Below the pieces are notes generated by a model. The model did not search any database, had not been told where the DNA came from, and saw only the letters and a list, made by a program, of their open reading frames with translations. From Litorimonas sp039975855 (GTDB taxonomy: Bacteria; Pseudomonadota; Alphaproteobacteria; Caulobacterales; Maricaulaceae): 64,000 bases of DNA. A program made the position numbers and the translations under genes. Location of the stretch: the NCBI GenBank assembly GCA_039975855.1, contig JBDWGH010000004.1, forward strand, positions 62,001-126,000, read 5' to 3'. Positions 17,475-27,062 of the stretch are shown here, piece after piece; within the stretch, counting starts at the first letter, position 1; each line of letters starts with the position of its first letter.

Positions 17475-19160
17475 ATGTTGAGCCGTCTCAAAAAACGCCG
17501 TTGGCACATCATAATTCTAGCACTGCTGACGCTGGCTATGGTTTTGCCGGGTCTGGCCAGCCTTCCCGTTATCGATAGAGATGAAGCCCGGTTCGCCCAA
17601 GCCAGTGTTCAAATGGCTGACACAAATGATCTGTTGAATATAAATTTCCAAGACGAAGCCCGGAATAAAAAACCAGCAGCCGCCTATTGGGCACAAACAG
17701 CGATGATTGAGGTGTTTTCTAGGGACGGAGAAAATCGAATTTGGGCCCAGCGCCTACCTTCCGTTTTAGCTAGCTTGCTTTCTATACTCGCATTGTACTG
17801 GGGTGGCCTTCGCATGGTTGGACGAAAAGCTGCGCTTATGGCGTGTGCCTTATTGGCCACCTCACTGATTTTCGTATTTGAAAGCCATATTGCGAAAACC
17901 GATGCGATGTTGTGTGCCTCAACAACGGTCATGTTTGCCAGTTTGGGACGCTTACGAAACAGCGCTGGGCGGAGAGAAGTTTGGGCGTTTTGGGTCGCGT
18001 TAGGCCTGTCAATCATGATCAAGGGTCCAATTGGCCCTGTTTTAGCGATAATGAGCTTAGTTTGCCTTTGGATTTGGGAACGTGATCTATCTTGGGCCAG
18101 GCCACTACTGAATTGGGGCGCTATTGTCTTGTTCGTGCTTATTTGGTTGCCTTGGGGCATTGCAATGTATGTCATCACCGACGGTGCATTTTATATTGAA
18201 AGCCTTGGCAAAGATTTTGGCGGCAAGGTCATATCTGGTCAGGAAAGCCACGGCGCGCCGCCTGGATCACACGGCTTCGCCATATGGGCGACACTTTGGC
18301 CTGCCAGCCTATTCCTGCTCCCCGGATTAGCTTACGCAATTCAGTCCGTTCGGTCTGGAGCGGAAAACCCCGTCATTCGATCCATGAAGCTTGCCATATG
18401 TTGGGCTCTACCGTTTTGGATTCTCATTGAGATTATGCCAACCAAGCTACCACATTACGGCCTGCCCGTTTTTCCTGCACTTTGCCTAATGATGGGTGCG
18501 GCGATTTTGGCAATGAGCCAGACGACCGAATTTGCCAAAACGCGGTTTTTTGGCGGCCTGATTTTTATTCTCAGCACGACCCTCGTATTGGGCGCACTCC
18601 TTTATGCGCAAAGTGTCTATGGCGATTTGGAAAAAGCTTTGGTGGGATATGCAATCTGCGGAGCATCAGGTGTCGTAGCAATTCTGGCTGGGTTTGCACT
18701 TTGGGGAAATAAAATCCGCGTGTCTTTCGGCGCGGCCTTGATTTCCGGGATGATCGCTATGGTAGGCGCTTATGCTTACATATTACCCAATTTGACAGAA
18801 TTCAGAACATCCGAATACTTGACTGCGGAACTGGAACGCTTTGCACCAAACGTAGAAAGTAGCCTCATCCATAGTCCGCACTATACGGAACCTAGCCTCG
18901 TTTATCATGTGGGCACGGACATCCATTTAAAAGCCCGCGAGGTCGATCTGTCCGACGGTAGTTTGGTCATTTTGAACACGCGTCGCCAAGAGACCGAAAA
19001 CCTGGGACGGGTTTTGTCAGACGCAGCCGAAAAACGAGGCCTATGCCTAGCCACGTCAAAACCCGTCAAAGGATTCAACTACTCCAAAGGTAATCCCCTT
19101 GATTTAGTTATTTTGAAGGAGGTGCCTTGCGAGGCCCTTTCCCAAGCAGAGCCGAGCTAA
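17475..19160 (+). CDS. ArnT-like GT39 glycosyltransferase
   Basis: 561-residue integral membrane protein with about 12 helices. The N-terminal loop has DRDEARFAQAS and FQDEARNKKPAAAYW, the acidic pattern of the GT39/ArnT/PMT_2 superfamily, and a soluble C-terminal domain of about 100 residues. It transfers a sugar from a polyprenyl-phosphate donor to lipid A or another envelope acceptor in the periplasm. Its 3' end overlaps the convergent GT2 gene by 53 nt. Confidence 0.88.
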   Translation: MLSRLKKRRWHIIILALLTLAMVLPGLASLPVIDRDEARFAQASVQMADTNDLLNINFQDEARNKKPAAAYWAQTAMIEVFSRDGENRIWAQRLPSVLASLLSILALYWGGLRMVGRKAALMACALLATSLIFVFESHIAKTDAMLCASTTVMFASLGRLRNSAGRREVWAFWVALGLSIMIKGPIGPVLAIMSLVCLWIWERDLSWARPLLNWGAIVLFVLIWLPWGIAMYVITDGAFYIESLGKDFGGKVISGQESHGAPPGSHGFAIWATLWPASLFLLPGLAYAIQSVRSGAENPVIRSMKLAICWALPFWILIEIMPTKLPHYGLPVFPALCLMMGAAILAMSQTTEFAKTRFFGGLIFILSTTLVLGALLYAQSVYGDLEKALVGYAICGASGVVAILAGFALWGNKIRVSFGAALISGMIAMVGAYAYILPNLTEFRTSEYLTAELERFAPNVESSLIHSPHYTEPSLVYHVGTDIHLKAREVDLSDGSLVILNTRRQETENLGRVLSDAAEKRGLCLATSKPVKGFNYSKGNPLDLVILKEVPCEALSQAEPS

Positions 19161-20097
19161 GAGAAAGCGCATAGGCTCTACCGACAATCGCAATTGCCAT
19201 GAAAGGCGCGGCCAACACCGTCAAAACTTTAGGCATCCAACCCGGCGTGTAATTCCAGAAATAGCGCAGGAAGCCTTTCAGCTTTTCCCTTTCGATCCAA
19301 ACACGTGGTGCGTTTGATGTTGAGCCGTAATGCATAACGGTCGCGCCAGGAACAAATCCAACCTGTCCCCCCATCTGGCGGGCGCGGCGGCAAATCTCGA
19401 TATCCTCAACATGAAGGAAATAACGCTCGTCAAATCCACCCATTTTTTCGAAACTTGGTCGATCCGTCATCAAGCAGGCACCTGAAATCGTATCTATTTG
19501 AACGGGATGCACCGGAAGTGGGTCGGTTTCGCGGTGAACCGACGCCAGACCTGGAATAACTTCGAGGATAGGCAGAAAGCCAACTAAGGCAGAAAGCGGC
19601 GTTAAAGCTCTGCGGCGCGCACCCCTTTGCTCCTGTCCTTTTTCATCGCGAAGCAATCCTCCAGTGATCCAAGGCTCCATGAGACAATCACCAGCGTTGG
19701 CAAGTTGTCGGGCAGCACCTTTTGCTATCACAGCATCAGGATTGAGGAATAGGAGGTAATGTCCGGTCGCAAGGTTCGCACCATAATTACAAGCGCGGGC
19801 AAATCCGATATTCCCGTGACCTTGTAAAAAGCGCACACGGGTTCGTTTCGCGGTAAGTTCGGATAAGCGCGCACGTGCACTTTCCGTATTCCCGTTATCA
19901 ACAACGATCAATTCATGAACATCGCGATCCTCGAGGACAGCCGTAATGGCCTCCATCAAAGCAGGTCCGGTCATATAACTGACCATAACAACGCTGATTG
20001 GGCGTTTTCTTGCAGCATCTGGCGGCATAGCAACAACGTTGTCTGCAGATGAAACAACATGCGTTTTACCGACCGACAATGTGACGATCTTAGTCAA
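19108..20097 (-). CDS. GT2 glycosyltransferase, rhamnosyltransferase-like
   Basis: 329 residues. The GT-A fold begins ISVVMVSY, with VVDNGNTESA, GHGNIGFARACNYGA, FLNPDAV and FDERYFLHVEDIEICRR, matching WbbL/rhamnosyltransferase-type proteins that extend polysaccharide on the cytoplasmic side. The start is TTG at 20097, set by AAGGAG with 6-nt spacing; a longer frame to 20154 lacks a ribosome site. Lies between the ArnT-like and O-antigen ligase genes. An RmlD enzyme for dTDP-rhamnose is encoded at 50176. Confidence 0.87.
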   Translation of the reverse strand: MTKIVTLSVGKTHVVSSADNVVAMPPDAARKRPISVVMVSYMTGPALMEAITAVLEDRDVHELIVVDNGNTESARARLSELTAKRTRVRFLQGHGNIGFARACNYGANLATGHYLLFLNPDAVIAKGAARQLANAGDCLMEPWITGGLLRDEKGQEQRGARRRALTPLSALVGFLPILEVIPGLASVHRETDPLPVHPVQIDTISGACLMTDRPSFEKMGGFDERYFLHVEDIEICRRARQMGGQVGFVPGATVMHYGSTSNAPRVWIEREKLKGFLRYFWNYTPGWMPKVLTVLAAPFMAIAIVGRAYALSLSSALLGKGPRKAPPSK

Positions 20098-20175
20098 ATT
20101 CTTACTCCTTGCGCCCACGAGCAGAACCCCCGGATGGGCCCCATAGGCCTCCAAGCCTATGACTGTAAAGGAAAA

Positions 20176-21447
20176 TTAAGTATTTTTTTGATGTTTGCCC
20201 AAATTTTGTGCATTTTGAACTTTACCAGCAACGGGCACAAGACAGGTCAAACTAACGGCCAAAACGATCAACGCCCACCACCAATGTTGCCAAACACCAA
20301 CAGTTACGGCACCGCTACTCGCTATCGTCGCAAGCAAGCCTGCTACGGCAAATGCGCGGGCAGAACCGGTACAAACTTTCAGCGCTGTTTTCAGTAAAGC
20401 GAAGAGGAATGCGACCGCGAAGATGATACCGACAAGGCCAGTTTCCAACCAAATTTGCAGCCCGATATTATGGGGGTGCATCGACATAACGGTGATATCT
20501 CGCCCATCCGGCGCACGAAATTTCATCTCGTCGAAAACGCGTGCAGAATCAAATCCGTGTCCAAAGAGCGGCGCTTGCTGTATCAATTCCCAGCTATAGG
20601 CCCACATACGCACGCGATGTTCCCAAGACAAAGGCATCTGGCGCATAACATCCGTTTCAACGAGTGAGGAGACGAGGCCTAAGAGCGGAGCACAAACCAA
20701 ACCCGCAATTGCGAAAGCAAAAGCTAGTATTATCCCAAAGTTTGGTTTGACCCCCGCGATACATGCAAAACCACCCGCCAATATTACGGTCGGAATAACG
20801 ACGGAGAGGTTATTCAATTGAGCGCTGGCCATAAGTCCCAAAAATGCAGCGAGGGCCAAAATCCAACCGCGTTTGAATCGCGCTATTAGCAAAGCCGATA
20901 CTGGCCAAAGAAGCTGAACATAGCTGACTTGCCCACGGCCCAAATTCATTTCCGCATCGCTAAGTCGTTGAATTGGGTCGTCGCCCGCGGCGACTGGGTC
21001 TCCCCAAAGGGAGAGCACAAAACCGCTGGCCGCATCGATAAACAAAATTATGACACCCAACAAACCTACAACAATCACGGCCCAAATTAGCGCGTTTTTC
21101 ATTCGAGGAGAGGCCTTAAGGACGACGAAAGGCAAAAAGAGTAACGCCACGCAGAGGCCAAACAGCATCGAAGCATTGCCGCCCAAGATCGCGCCGTCAT
21201 AAGGACTCCACAAGGTTGAGAGCCACGCCCAACCCACAAATCCAAGAAGAAAAAGAGGCCAAGCTGTTTTCAAATAGCGCGAACCGTCTCGATCAACTGC
21301 CCACGCCAGTATGGCGGACACGCCCGTAAAAAAGCCGGCCGCTTGAAAACCCAATCCGCCAGCAATCGCCAAAATCGGCATCAACAAAACCGAGAGCCAA
21401 AGCCAGCCTAGCGCGACCCCATTGAGTGTTTTGACAATCGCCCCCAC
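20176..21447 (-). CDS. O-antigen ligase family protein
   Basis: 423 residues with roughly 11 membrane helices and a large periplasmic loop holding HPHNIGLQIWLETG at about 322-335, the Wzy_C/WaaL signature. Joins or polymerises O-antigen-like glycan at the periplasmic face. Follows thrS by 3 nt, so it may be transcribed from the thrS side. Polymerase and ligase members of this family cannot be separated by sequence. Confidence 0.87.
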   Translation of the reverse strand: MGAIVKTLNGVALGWLWLSVLLMPILAIAGGLGFQAAGFFTGVSAILAWAVDRDGSRYLKTAWPLFLLGFVGWAWLSTLWSPYDGAILGGNASMLFGLCVALLFLPFVVLKASPRMKNALIWAVIVVGLLGVIILFIDAASGFVLSLWGDPVAAGDDPIQRLSDAEMNLGRGQVSYVQLLWPVSALLIARFKRGWILALAAFLGLMASAQLNNLSVVIPTVILAGGFACIAGVKPNFGIILAFAFAIAGLVCAPLLGLVSSLVETDVMRQMPLSWEHRVRMWAYSWELIQQAPLFGHGFDSARVFDEMKFRAPDGRDITVMSMHPHNIGLQIWLETGLVGIIFAVAFLFALLKTALKVCTGSARAFAVAGLLATIASSGAVTVGVWQHWWWALIVLAVSLTCLVPVAGKVQNAQNLGKHQKNT

Positions 21448-21450
21448 AGA

Positions 21451-23382
21451 TTATGCGCGGCGCATATCGGGCGGCGTTGCTTCTTCGGTAAAGGCAGCTA
21501 TCGCCTCTTCGACAGTTAATATCGTCTGATCGCGGGAGCCCAGACGACGGATGGCGAGTTTGCCTTCTTCCATCTCCTTTCGGCCAACGACGGCAATCGC
21601 GGGAATTTTGCGATCGGCGGATAGCTCTCGGATTTTGTAATTGATCTTCTCATTACGAACATCCAGCTCGGCCCGAAGTCCCGCAGCCTTCAGTTTAGCG
21701 ACGACGTCCGCCGCATACTCATCCGCGTCAGAGGTAATCGTCGCGACAACAACTTGTACCGGCGACAGCCAAAGCGGGAATTTGCCCGCATAATTTTCAA
21801 TCAAAATTCCAAGGAAGCGCTCAAAGGAGCCGAGCACGGCTCGGTGCAACATAACGGGCGCATGCTTCTTATCATCATCGCCAATATAGGAAGCCTCCAA
21901 ACGCTCAGGCAGGTTCGGGTCTAACTGGATTGTGCCGGCTTGCCACTCCCGGCCAATCGCGTCTCGTAGAACAAAATCCAATTTCGGGCCATAAAACGCA
22001 CCGTCTCCTTCATTCAGTTCAACTTCCAAACCGGAAGCGTCCGCAGCCTCTTTTAGAGCGGCCTCTGACATATCCCAATATTCGTCAGAACCGACACGTA
22101 GATCCGGACGCGTGGAGAATTTCACCTTCACATCATCAAAACCTAAATCGGCATAGACAGATTTCAACATATCAGTGAAGCCTTTGACCTCATCTGTGAC
22201 CTGCTCAAGCTTACAGAAAATATGTCCATCATCTTGAACAAAGCCTCGCACGCGCATCAGGCCATGCAGCGCACCCGACGGCTCATAACGATGACAAGAC
22301 CCGAATTCGGCATAGCGAACCGGAAGGTCACGGTAGGATTTCTGCCCCTGATTAAAGACTTGAATATGACATGGGCAATTCATCGGCTTTAACGAGAGAA
22401 CTTTATCTTCCTCGGCGATTTCTGCCACAAACATGTTCTCGCGGTATTTTTCCCAATGGCCCGAGGCTTCCCAGAACTTACGATCCATGAGCTGCGGAGT
22501 TTTGATTTCCTGATAGCCATATTCACGTTGACGGCGCGCCATATATTGCATGAGCGTCGTATAGAGCGTCCAGCCATTCGGATGCCAGAACGCTTGGCCT
22601 TGAGCTTCTTCTTGGAAATGAAACAACCCTAATTGACGACCCAAACGGCGATGATCGCGCGCTTCGGCTTCTTCAATTTGTTTCAAATGAGCATCCAAGT
22701 CTTCTTGTGTTGCCCAGGCTGTTCCGTAAATCCGCTGAAGTTGCTGATTGTTTGAATCTCCGCGCCAATAGGCACCCGCGACCTTCATCAGCTTAAACGC
22801 TTTGCCGATCTTGCCTGTGCTCGGAAGATGCGGCCCAAGGCAAAGGTCGAACCATTTGCCCTGCTTGTAGACAGTGAGCACTTCATCTTCGGGAAGATCT
22901 TCGATCAACTCGACTTTGAAATGCTCGCCGAGACCTTTGAACAAGGCAATCGCCTCGTCGCGTTCCATGACTTGGCGCTCAAACTTATCATTACGGTTGA
23001 TGATAAAAGCCATCTTCTTTTCAATCGCAGCGAAATCATCCTCGCTGAATGGTTCATCCCGATGGAAGTCATAGTAAAAACCATTTTCGATCACGGGGCC
23101 AATAGTGACCTGCGTTCCAGGAAAAAGTTCTTGCACGGCTTCCGCCAAAACATGCGCAGCGTCATGGCGGATAAGCTCCAGCCCCTCTGGGTCTTTCGCC
23201 GTTACCAGTTCAATCTGAGCATTATCATTTATCGGCAAGGATGCATCGACCAGCTTACCATCCAGCTTTGCTGCCAGTACTTGTTTAGCAAGGCCTTTGG
23301 AGATCTTCTTCGCGACTTGCATCGCCGTTGTGCCCGGCTCGTATTCACGAGTTGCACCATCTGGAAATGTCAAAGTGACCAT
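21451..23382 (-). CDS. thrS: Threonyl-tRNA synthetase
   Basis: Class II synthetase of 643 residues charging tRNA-Thr. An N-terminal TGS domain (VTLTFPDGATREY) and an editing domain (HDAAHVLAEAVQ, with the HxxxH type motif) precede the catalytic core: MNCPCHIQVF, the motif 2 region RYAEFGSCHRYEPSGALHGL and RGFVQDDGHIFC, and HRAVLGSFERF near motif 3, followed by an anticodon-binding domain. Start ATG at 23382, the residue matching normal ThrS N-termini; a longer frame to 23427 lies inside yidD. Confidence 0.97.
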   Translation of the reverse strand: MVTLTFPDGATREYEPGTTAMQVAKKISKGLAKQVLAAKLDGKLVDASLPINDNAQIELVTAKDPEGLELIRHDAAHVLAEAVQELFPGTQVTIGPVIENGFYYDFHRDEPFSEDDFAAIEKKMAFIINRNDKFERQVMERDEAIALFKGLGEHFKVELIEDLPEDEVLTVYKQGKWFDLCLGPHLPSTGKIGKAFKLMKVAGAYWRGDSNNQQLQRIYGTAWATQEDLDAHLKQIEEAEARDHRRLGRQLGLFHFQEEAQGQAFWHPNGWTLYTTLMQYMARRQREYGYQEIKTPQLMDRKFWEASGHWEKYRENMFVAEIAEEDKVLSLKPMNCPCHIQVFNQGQKSYRDLPVRYAEFGSCHRYEPSGALHGLMRVRGFVQDDGHIFCKLEQVTDEVKGFTDMLKSVYADLGFDDVKVKFSTRPDLRVGSDEYWDMSEAALKEAADASGLEVELNEGDGAFYGPKLDFVLRDAIGREWQAGTIQLDPNLPERLEASYIGDDDKKHAPVMLHRAVLGSFERFLGILIENYAGKFPLWLSPVQVVVATITSDADEYAADVVAKLKAAGLRAELDVRNEKINYKIRELSADRKIPAIAVVGRKEMEEGKLAIRRLGSRDQTILTVEEAIAAFTEEATPPDMRRA

Positions 23383-23387
23383 GTCGT

Positions 23388-23690
23388 TTATTCCGAATTC
23401 GTTCCGCGCCATTTGGCAACGCGCCAAGGGGCATATCTGGGCGGTGTGGTAATGTTTTCGGGCACATTATCAACCCCAGACGTCCCCCACGGCTGACATC
23501 GAAGCAAGCGCGCAAGCGTCATCCACCCCCCATACCAGGGACCGTGACTTTCAATCGCCTCTTTGGAATAGGATGAACAAGAAGGTTCATGTCGGCATCT
23601 CACACCGAAAAAAACAAATATGGGCGAAATAAGCACCCGGTAGATGGATATGATGGCCAGAATAGGCAGGCTGAGAAATTTTCCCATCAC
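23388..23690 (-). CDS. yidD: Membrane protein insertion efficiency factor YidD
   Basis: 100-residue protein. LPILAIISIYRVLISPIF is the amphipathic N-terminal segment, and RCRHEPSCSSYSKEAIE gives the conserved cysteine-containing YidD core, with GWMTLARLLRCQPW after it. YidD helps YidC-dependent insertion of inner-membrane proteins. Start overlaps the upstream IscU-like gene by 4 nt; end lies 6 nt from the thrS start. The IscU-like/YidD/ThrS order is a known alphaproteobacterial neighbourhood. Confidence 0.95.
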   Translation of the reverse strand: MMGKFLSLPILAIISIYRVLISPIFVFFGVRCRHEPSCSSYSKEAIESHGPWYGGWMTLARLLRCQPWGTSGVDNVPENITTPPRYAPWRVAKWRGTNSE

Positions 23691-24118
23691 GCGGCTTTGT
23701 CCAGAGCACTTTCAAAAGCATCAACTGCAGCCTCAAAAGCCAACAGAGTAGATGTATGTCGAGCTGGATATTTGGATACACCGGATAGCAGTGCCAGCTT
23801 CGCAAAGCGACCTGAAGGCGGCTCCGCCCCTTCTTTCAACATGGCTTTCAAACCATCTCTTGCCGCGCTCAACTCTTCCAAGCTCGCCCCAACAATCTGT
23901 TCTTTCAATATCGCCGCACTCGCCTGTCCCAATGCGCAGGCCTGAAGACGCAGAGCGCATTCCGACACAACATCGCCGTCTAAATTTAAATCAATCTCGA
24001 GCCATGACCCGCACAGCTTGGAGACTTTGCGCGCCGTGCCACCGGGCGAAAACAAAGCCGCATTTTCCAAAGTCGAGGAAAGCGAAAGGATGTCCGAATT
24101 ATAAAGATCAGTGAACAT
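23687..24118 (-). CDS. IscU/NifU-like Fe-S scaffold family protein
   Basis: 143 residues from the ATG at 24118. The pattern KLCGSWLEIDL...ECALRLQACALGQASAAIL matches the core of IscU/SufU scaffolds, with two of their Cys ligands. At the place of the third cysteine the sequence reads PARHTSTLL, as in a distinct alphaproteobacterial subgroup next to yidD. Whether it builds Fe-S clusters or has another role is uncertain. No good ribosome site precedes the ATG; in-frame ATGs further up, to 24163, are possible. Confidence 0.75.
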   Translation of the reverse strand: MFTDLYNSDILSLSSTLENAALFSPGGTARKVSKLCGSWLEIDLNLDGDVVSECALRLQACALGQASAAILKEQIVGASLEELSAARDGLKAMLKEGAEPPSGRFAKLALLSGVSKYPARHTSTLLAFEAAVDAFESALDKAA

Positions 24119-24284
24119 AGGTTGGATATAGGGGGTAAGCATGCAAAGCGATAGATACCGCATGGGACACGTTCATCTTATTTTATGTGACTGATGTTCG
24201 ATATCGCTTACTAGGACGATGCTTGATTAGCATTGAAGTTCTGAAAAAACGACCAATCACCGAGACCCATTGAACGGAGACTGT

Positions 24285-25427
24285 ATGACGCAAGGTTTTA
24301 TGTCGGATTCTGAAGTTGTTGACCGTGTGCTAGGTCATATCGCCAACAATACCACGGATCGTGGGACTGAAGTCTGGCAAGAACCTGTTGATAGCTATCG
24401 ATCCGCCGCGCGGTTGGAACAGGAGCTGGCTGTTTTCAGATCAGTACCAACGCCTTTTTGCCCCTCAACGGCCTTGCAAAAACCCGGGGATTTTATTGCT
24501 AGAAAATCTGCAAATACCCCGCTCATTGTTGTCCTAGGCCTAGACGGAAAAATTCGGGCGTTCAAAAATGCCTGCCGTCACCGCGGCACACAATTGGTCG
24601 AAGGAACTGGATGCGCAGGGGCATTTGTCTGCCCTTATCACGGTTGGTCATATGGCTTGGACGGCGCTTTATTAGGTGTTCCCCATGAGGATGGTTTTCC
24701 GAATTTGGACAAATTAGCGAATGGGCTAGCTGAAGTTACAGCCATAGAAAAAAACGGCATCGTGTTTATTGTCCAACAAGATCCGAACATCGATCAAAGA
24801 CAGATACATGAGATGCTACGCGGGCTACCGGAGGTCTTAAAGAGTGATCAAATTATTTTTGAAGAGTCAGAAACGATTGTAGAGGCAAATTGGAAGCTAC
24901 ACTTGGAAAGCTTCCTCGAAGGGTATCACATCAAGCCGGCTCATAAGACGACTTTCTTTCCATTTGGATATGACAATTTAAATGTTATCGAATTTTGTGG
25001 GCCTCATGCTCGTGTCACATTCCCGTTTCGGCGAATTGAGACACTCAAAGACTCCTGCCTAGAAGCGCCTGATGTCTCGGACAAGCTAACCTATGTAACC
25101 CATCTGTTCCCGAATGTAATTTTGGCTGAGCTTTCGCATCATTATACCCTGGGTATCATTGAACCACTCGGCGTGAGCCAGACGAAAATCACGTCCTACT
25201 ACATTTCAAAATCAGCGACTGAAGCTGATAAAGAAATCGCCCTAAAGGACGCAAAACGAGATCTCGCTTTCGTCATGGGGACAGGTCAACAAGAAGACAT
25301 CGCCATGGTCACGGGGATCCAACGCAGTCTTCATTCAGACGCAAATGAAACGTTTACATTCGGTCACTTTGAGCCCGCAATTGTACATTTCCATCAACAG
25401 TTATCGAAACGATTGGGCGACCAGTAA
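24285..25427 (+). CDS. Rieske non-heme iron aromatic-ring-type oxygenase, alpha subunit
   Basis: 380 residues. The Rieske [2Fe-2S] motif is CRH...CPYH (C97, H99, C116, H119). The catalytic domain begins with LESFLEGYHIKPAHK, carrying the His ligands of the mononuclear iron. Family members hydroxylate or demethylate aromatic and quaternary ammonium substrates, including carnitine; the substrate is not readable here. No reductase or ferredoxin gene lies next to it. Start ATG at 24285 has GGAGA upstream; a TTG at 24270 is in frame. Confidence 0.87.
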   Translation: MTQGFMSDSEVVDRVLGHIANNTTDRGTEVWQEPVDSYRSAARLEQELAVFRSVPTPFCPSTALQKPGDFIARKSANTPLIVVLGLDGKIRAFKNACRHRGTQLVEGTGCAGAFVCPYHGWSYGLDGALLGVPHEDGFPNLDKLANGLAEVTAIEKNGIVFIVQQDPNIDQRQIHEMLRGLPEVLKSDQIIFEESETIVEANWKLHLESFLEGYHIKPAHKTTFFPFGYDNLNVIEFCGPHARVTFPFRRIETLKDSCLEAPDVSDKLTYVTHLFPNVILAELSHHYTLGIIEPLGVSQTKITSYYISKSATEADKEIALKDAKRDLAFVMGTGQQEDIAMVTGIQRSLHSDANETFTFGHFEPAIVHFHQQLSKRLGDQ

Positions 25428-25554
25428 TTTTCTAAATAGAAAATCTGTGATCGATATAAACGCGCCCTTCTCCCCTTTCAAAGGAACCGTCCTCATTTCA
25501 CGGATAAATACGTTGGAAAAACGCGTATCTTTTTAGTCACTTATAAAAAATCCA

Positions 25555-25904
25555 AAAAACTCCGTCCTCACTTTGTGATTTGTGCCGCATATTTACTGGG
25601 TTCTCTCAAGCATTGGACAAGTAAGATATCGACTTACCGGCTTGAGGGGCTGCGTGTGAAACGAGCCTGCTATGATATGCTAGCTCGTTATCTTACGGGG
25701 ATAGGAGCCTGACTTTGGGCTGTTGTGTTTGTGACATGTTGAAACGTTTTCGTTTCAACTGGACGGCATAAGCGGTTTGCAAAGGGTGCAACCAGGCCGG
25801 TCCGTAAAACGTCGCAGCCGTAGGGTTAGCCCCGCGTGAAACATAGTTATTCTAATTCGGTACTCCATCGCGAGTGCTAACCCTACGGGCGGTCCTAATT
25901 GCCC
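25555..25904 (+). repeat. 350-bp structured repeat, copy A (inverted copy at 59743-60092)
   Basis: Non-coding element of 350 bp, present again in reverse orientation near 59.7 kb. Beyond a divergent first 45 bp, I count 6 mismatches in about 305 bp. It holds a perfect 9-bp hairpin with TTTT loop at 25738-25759 and a perfect 13-bp pair, CCGTAGGGTTAGC at 25818-25830 with its complement at 25876-25888. No transposase is encoded and no target-site duplication is visible. Proteins translated from either strand have no codon-like character and are taken as spurious. It could be a REP/MITE-like mobile element or a structured RNA. Positions 25428-25554, before it, show nothing. Confidence 0.9.
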
Positions 25905-25989
25905 ACCAAATCGGTTTGGCAGACCCCGATGATGGGCTGTTAGCGTTATCTGTTGCGCGAGTATCAAAGCTCAGCCTAAATGAGGGTTC

Positions 25990-26346
25990 ATGGAAATACG
26001 ACACACTATCACCCTCTTAACATTCGCATTGGCTCTCGCGGGGTGCGCCAACACGGCTTCGGTCGCGCCTACGGACAGGCTCACTCGCGCCGAGGCAAAA
26101 AGCTTCGCTTGCCCGATTAGCGTTTTAGACGCCGGTGCGAGCGCTGAAGATTGCGGCTGCGTTGAAACCCATCTCTACGAAATTGGGAAAAAACCTGGTG
26201 CTCTTCAATTTGACCCAACAGCGCCGCAGTCCGAAATCGGTACATCCTCTGGAAGGCGCGATATTGCGATCGGCCTGTTGCGAATGGAGGCGTTTGAATA
26301 TTGTGGTTTATTTGATCCAGACCACATCGTGTCGAAAAATCTCTAA
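25990..26346 (+). CDS. Small hypothetical lipoprotein
   Basis: 118 residues with a lipoprotein signal ending LALAGC, so an outer- or inner-membrane lipoprotein. The mature part holds a C-rich region FACPISVL...EDCGCVETH and a later EYCGLFD. No known family recognised. Lies just after the 350-bp repeat. Confidence 0.65.
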   Translation: MEIRHTITLLTFALALAGCANTASVAPTDRLTRAEAKSFACPISVLDAGASAEDCGCVETHLYEIGKKPGALQFDPTAPQSEIGTSSGRRDIAIGLLRMEAFEYCGLFDPDHIVSKNL

Positions 26347-26451
26347 AATGAACGCACTCTAAACGAAAATTTCAGAACGCGTTCAAATGTGGTATGCCCA
26401 TAACGAAGAGCACAAGGAAATAATCCTTGGCTCAATCTTGGGAGAGACAGA

Positions 26452-26877
26452 ATGAAAATCCACACCATCGCCATCCTCGCGACCGCCATATCGCTTTTCG
26501 CAGTAGATGCATATGCTCAAGCCAATCACAATACGTCACGATCCAATCAAAGGCCTGGCGGGGTAGCAGCGCCAGCAGACACAGATGCCCCTAAACCTGA
26601 AACTACGCTTAGGACCAAAAGTTCCGATGTATTAGCAAATACCAGCACCTCAGAGTCAAAAGGATGCGTCATGTATTCCGGCGCGTTAGATCAAGATTGC
26701 GACGGTGTAGCAGATGATAAAGCCGTAGACGCAACGGACTATAATTCATCGCGATCCAACAAAGCCGACTCGATTTCCTATGGCGGCGGAGATGACGAGA
26801 CACCCGATCCAGATGATGAAGGCACCAAGGCGACAGATTATAATTCATCGCGGTCGAATAAAAACCCGAATAAATAA
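26452..26877 (+). CDS. Secreted protein with NSSRSN repeats
   Basis: 141 residues, signal peptide to about residue 22 (VDAYA/QA). The motif NHNTSRSN occurs right after the cleavage site and TDYNSSRSNK twice more, about 95-105 and at the C-terminus, spaced by acidic Pro/Gly-rich stretches. Between them, DQDCDGVADD resembles a calcium-binding thrombospondin type-3 segment. I do not recognise a family. A GGGAGA ribosome site precedes the ATG. Confidence 0.7.
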   Translation: MKIHTIAILATAISLFAVDAYAQANHNTSRSNQRPGGVAAPADTDAPKPETTLRTKSSDVLANTSTSESKGCVMYSGALDQDCDGVADDKAVDATDYNSSRSNKADSISYGGGDDETPDPDDEGTKATDYNSSRSNKNPNK

Positions 26878-27062
26878 AACGTCTATTGAAGCAGGCTTCA
26901 TATCGGCAATCGCTGTAATCATGAGTGGATTTACGCGATTGCCAAAAACCTTACCATTCCGTAACAATTAATTCATGTTTAGATTCTGCGCCAACTTATT
27001 GCGCGTCGCGAAAAGCCCCCTAAATTTGGGTCAATTCGTCAGTCAAAGATAAGGACCCGACA

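Noticed and set aside
25755..25967. 70-codon minus-strand frame inside repeat copy A, similar to a frame in copy B
   Set aside because: Similarity follows from the DNA repeat; hairpins explain the sequence better than coding.
26375..26384. Palindrome GAACGCGTTC as a LexA or other operator
   Set aside because: Alphaproteobacterial LexA sites use GTTC repeats with a 7-nt spacer; this does not fit and no partner site is visible.
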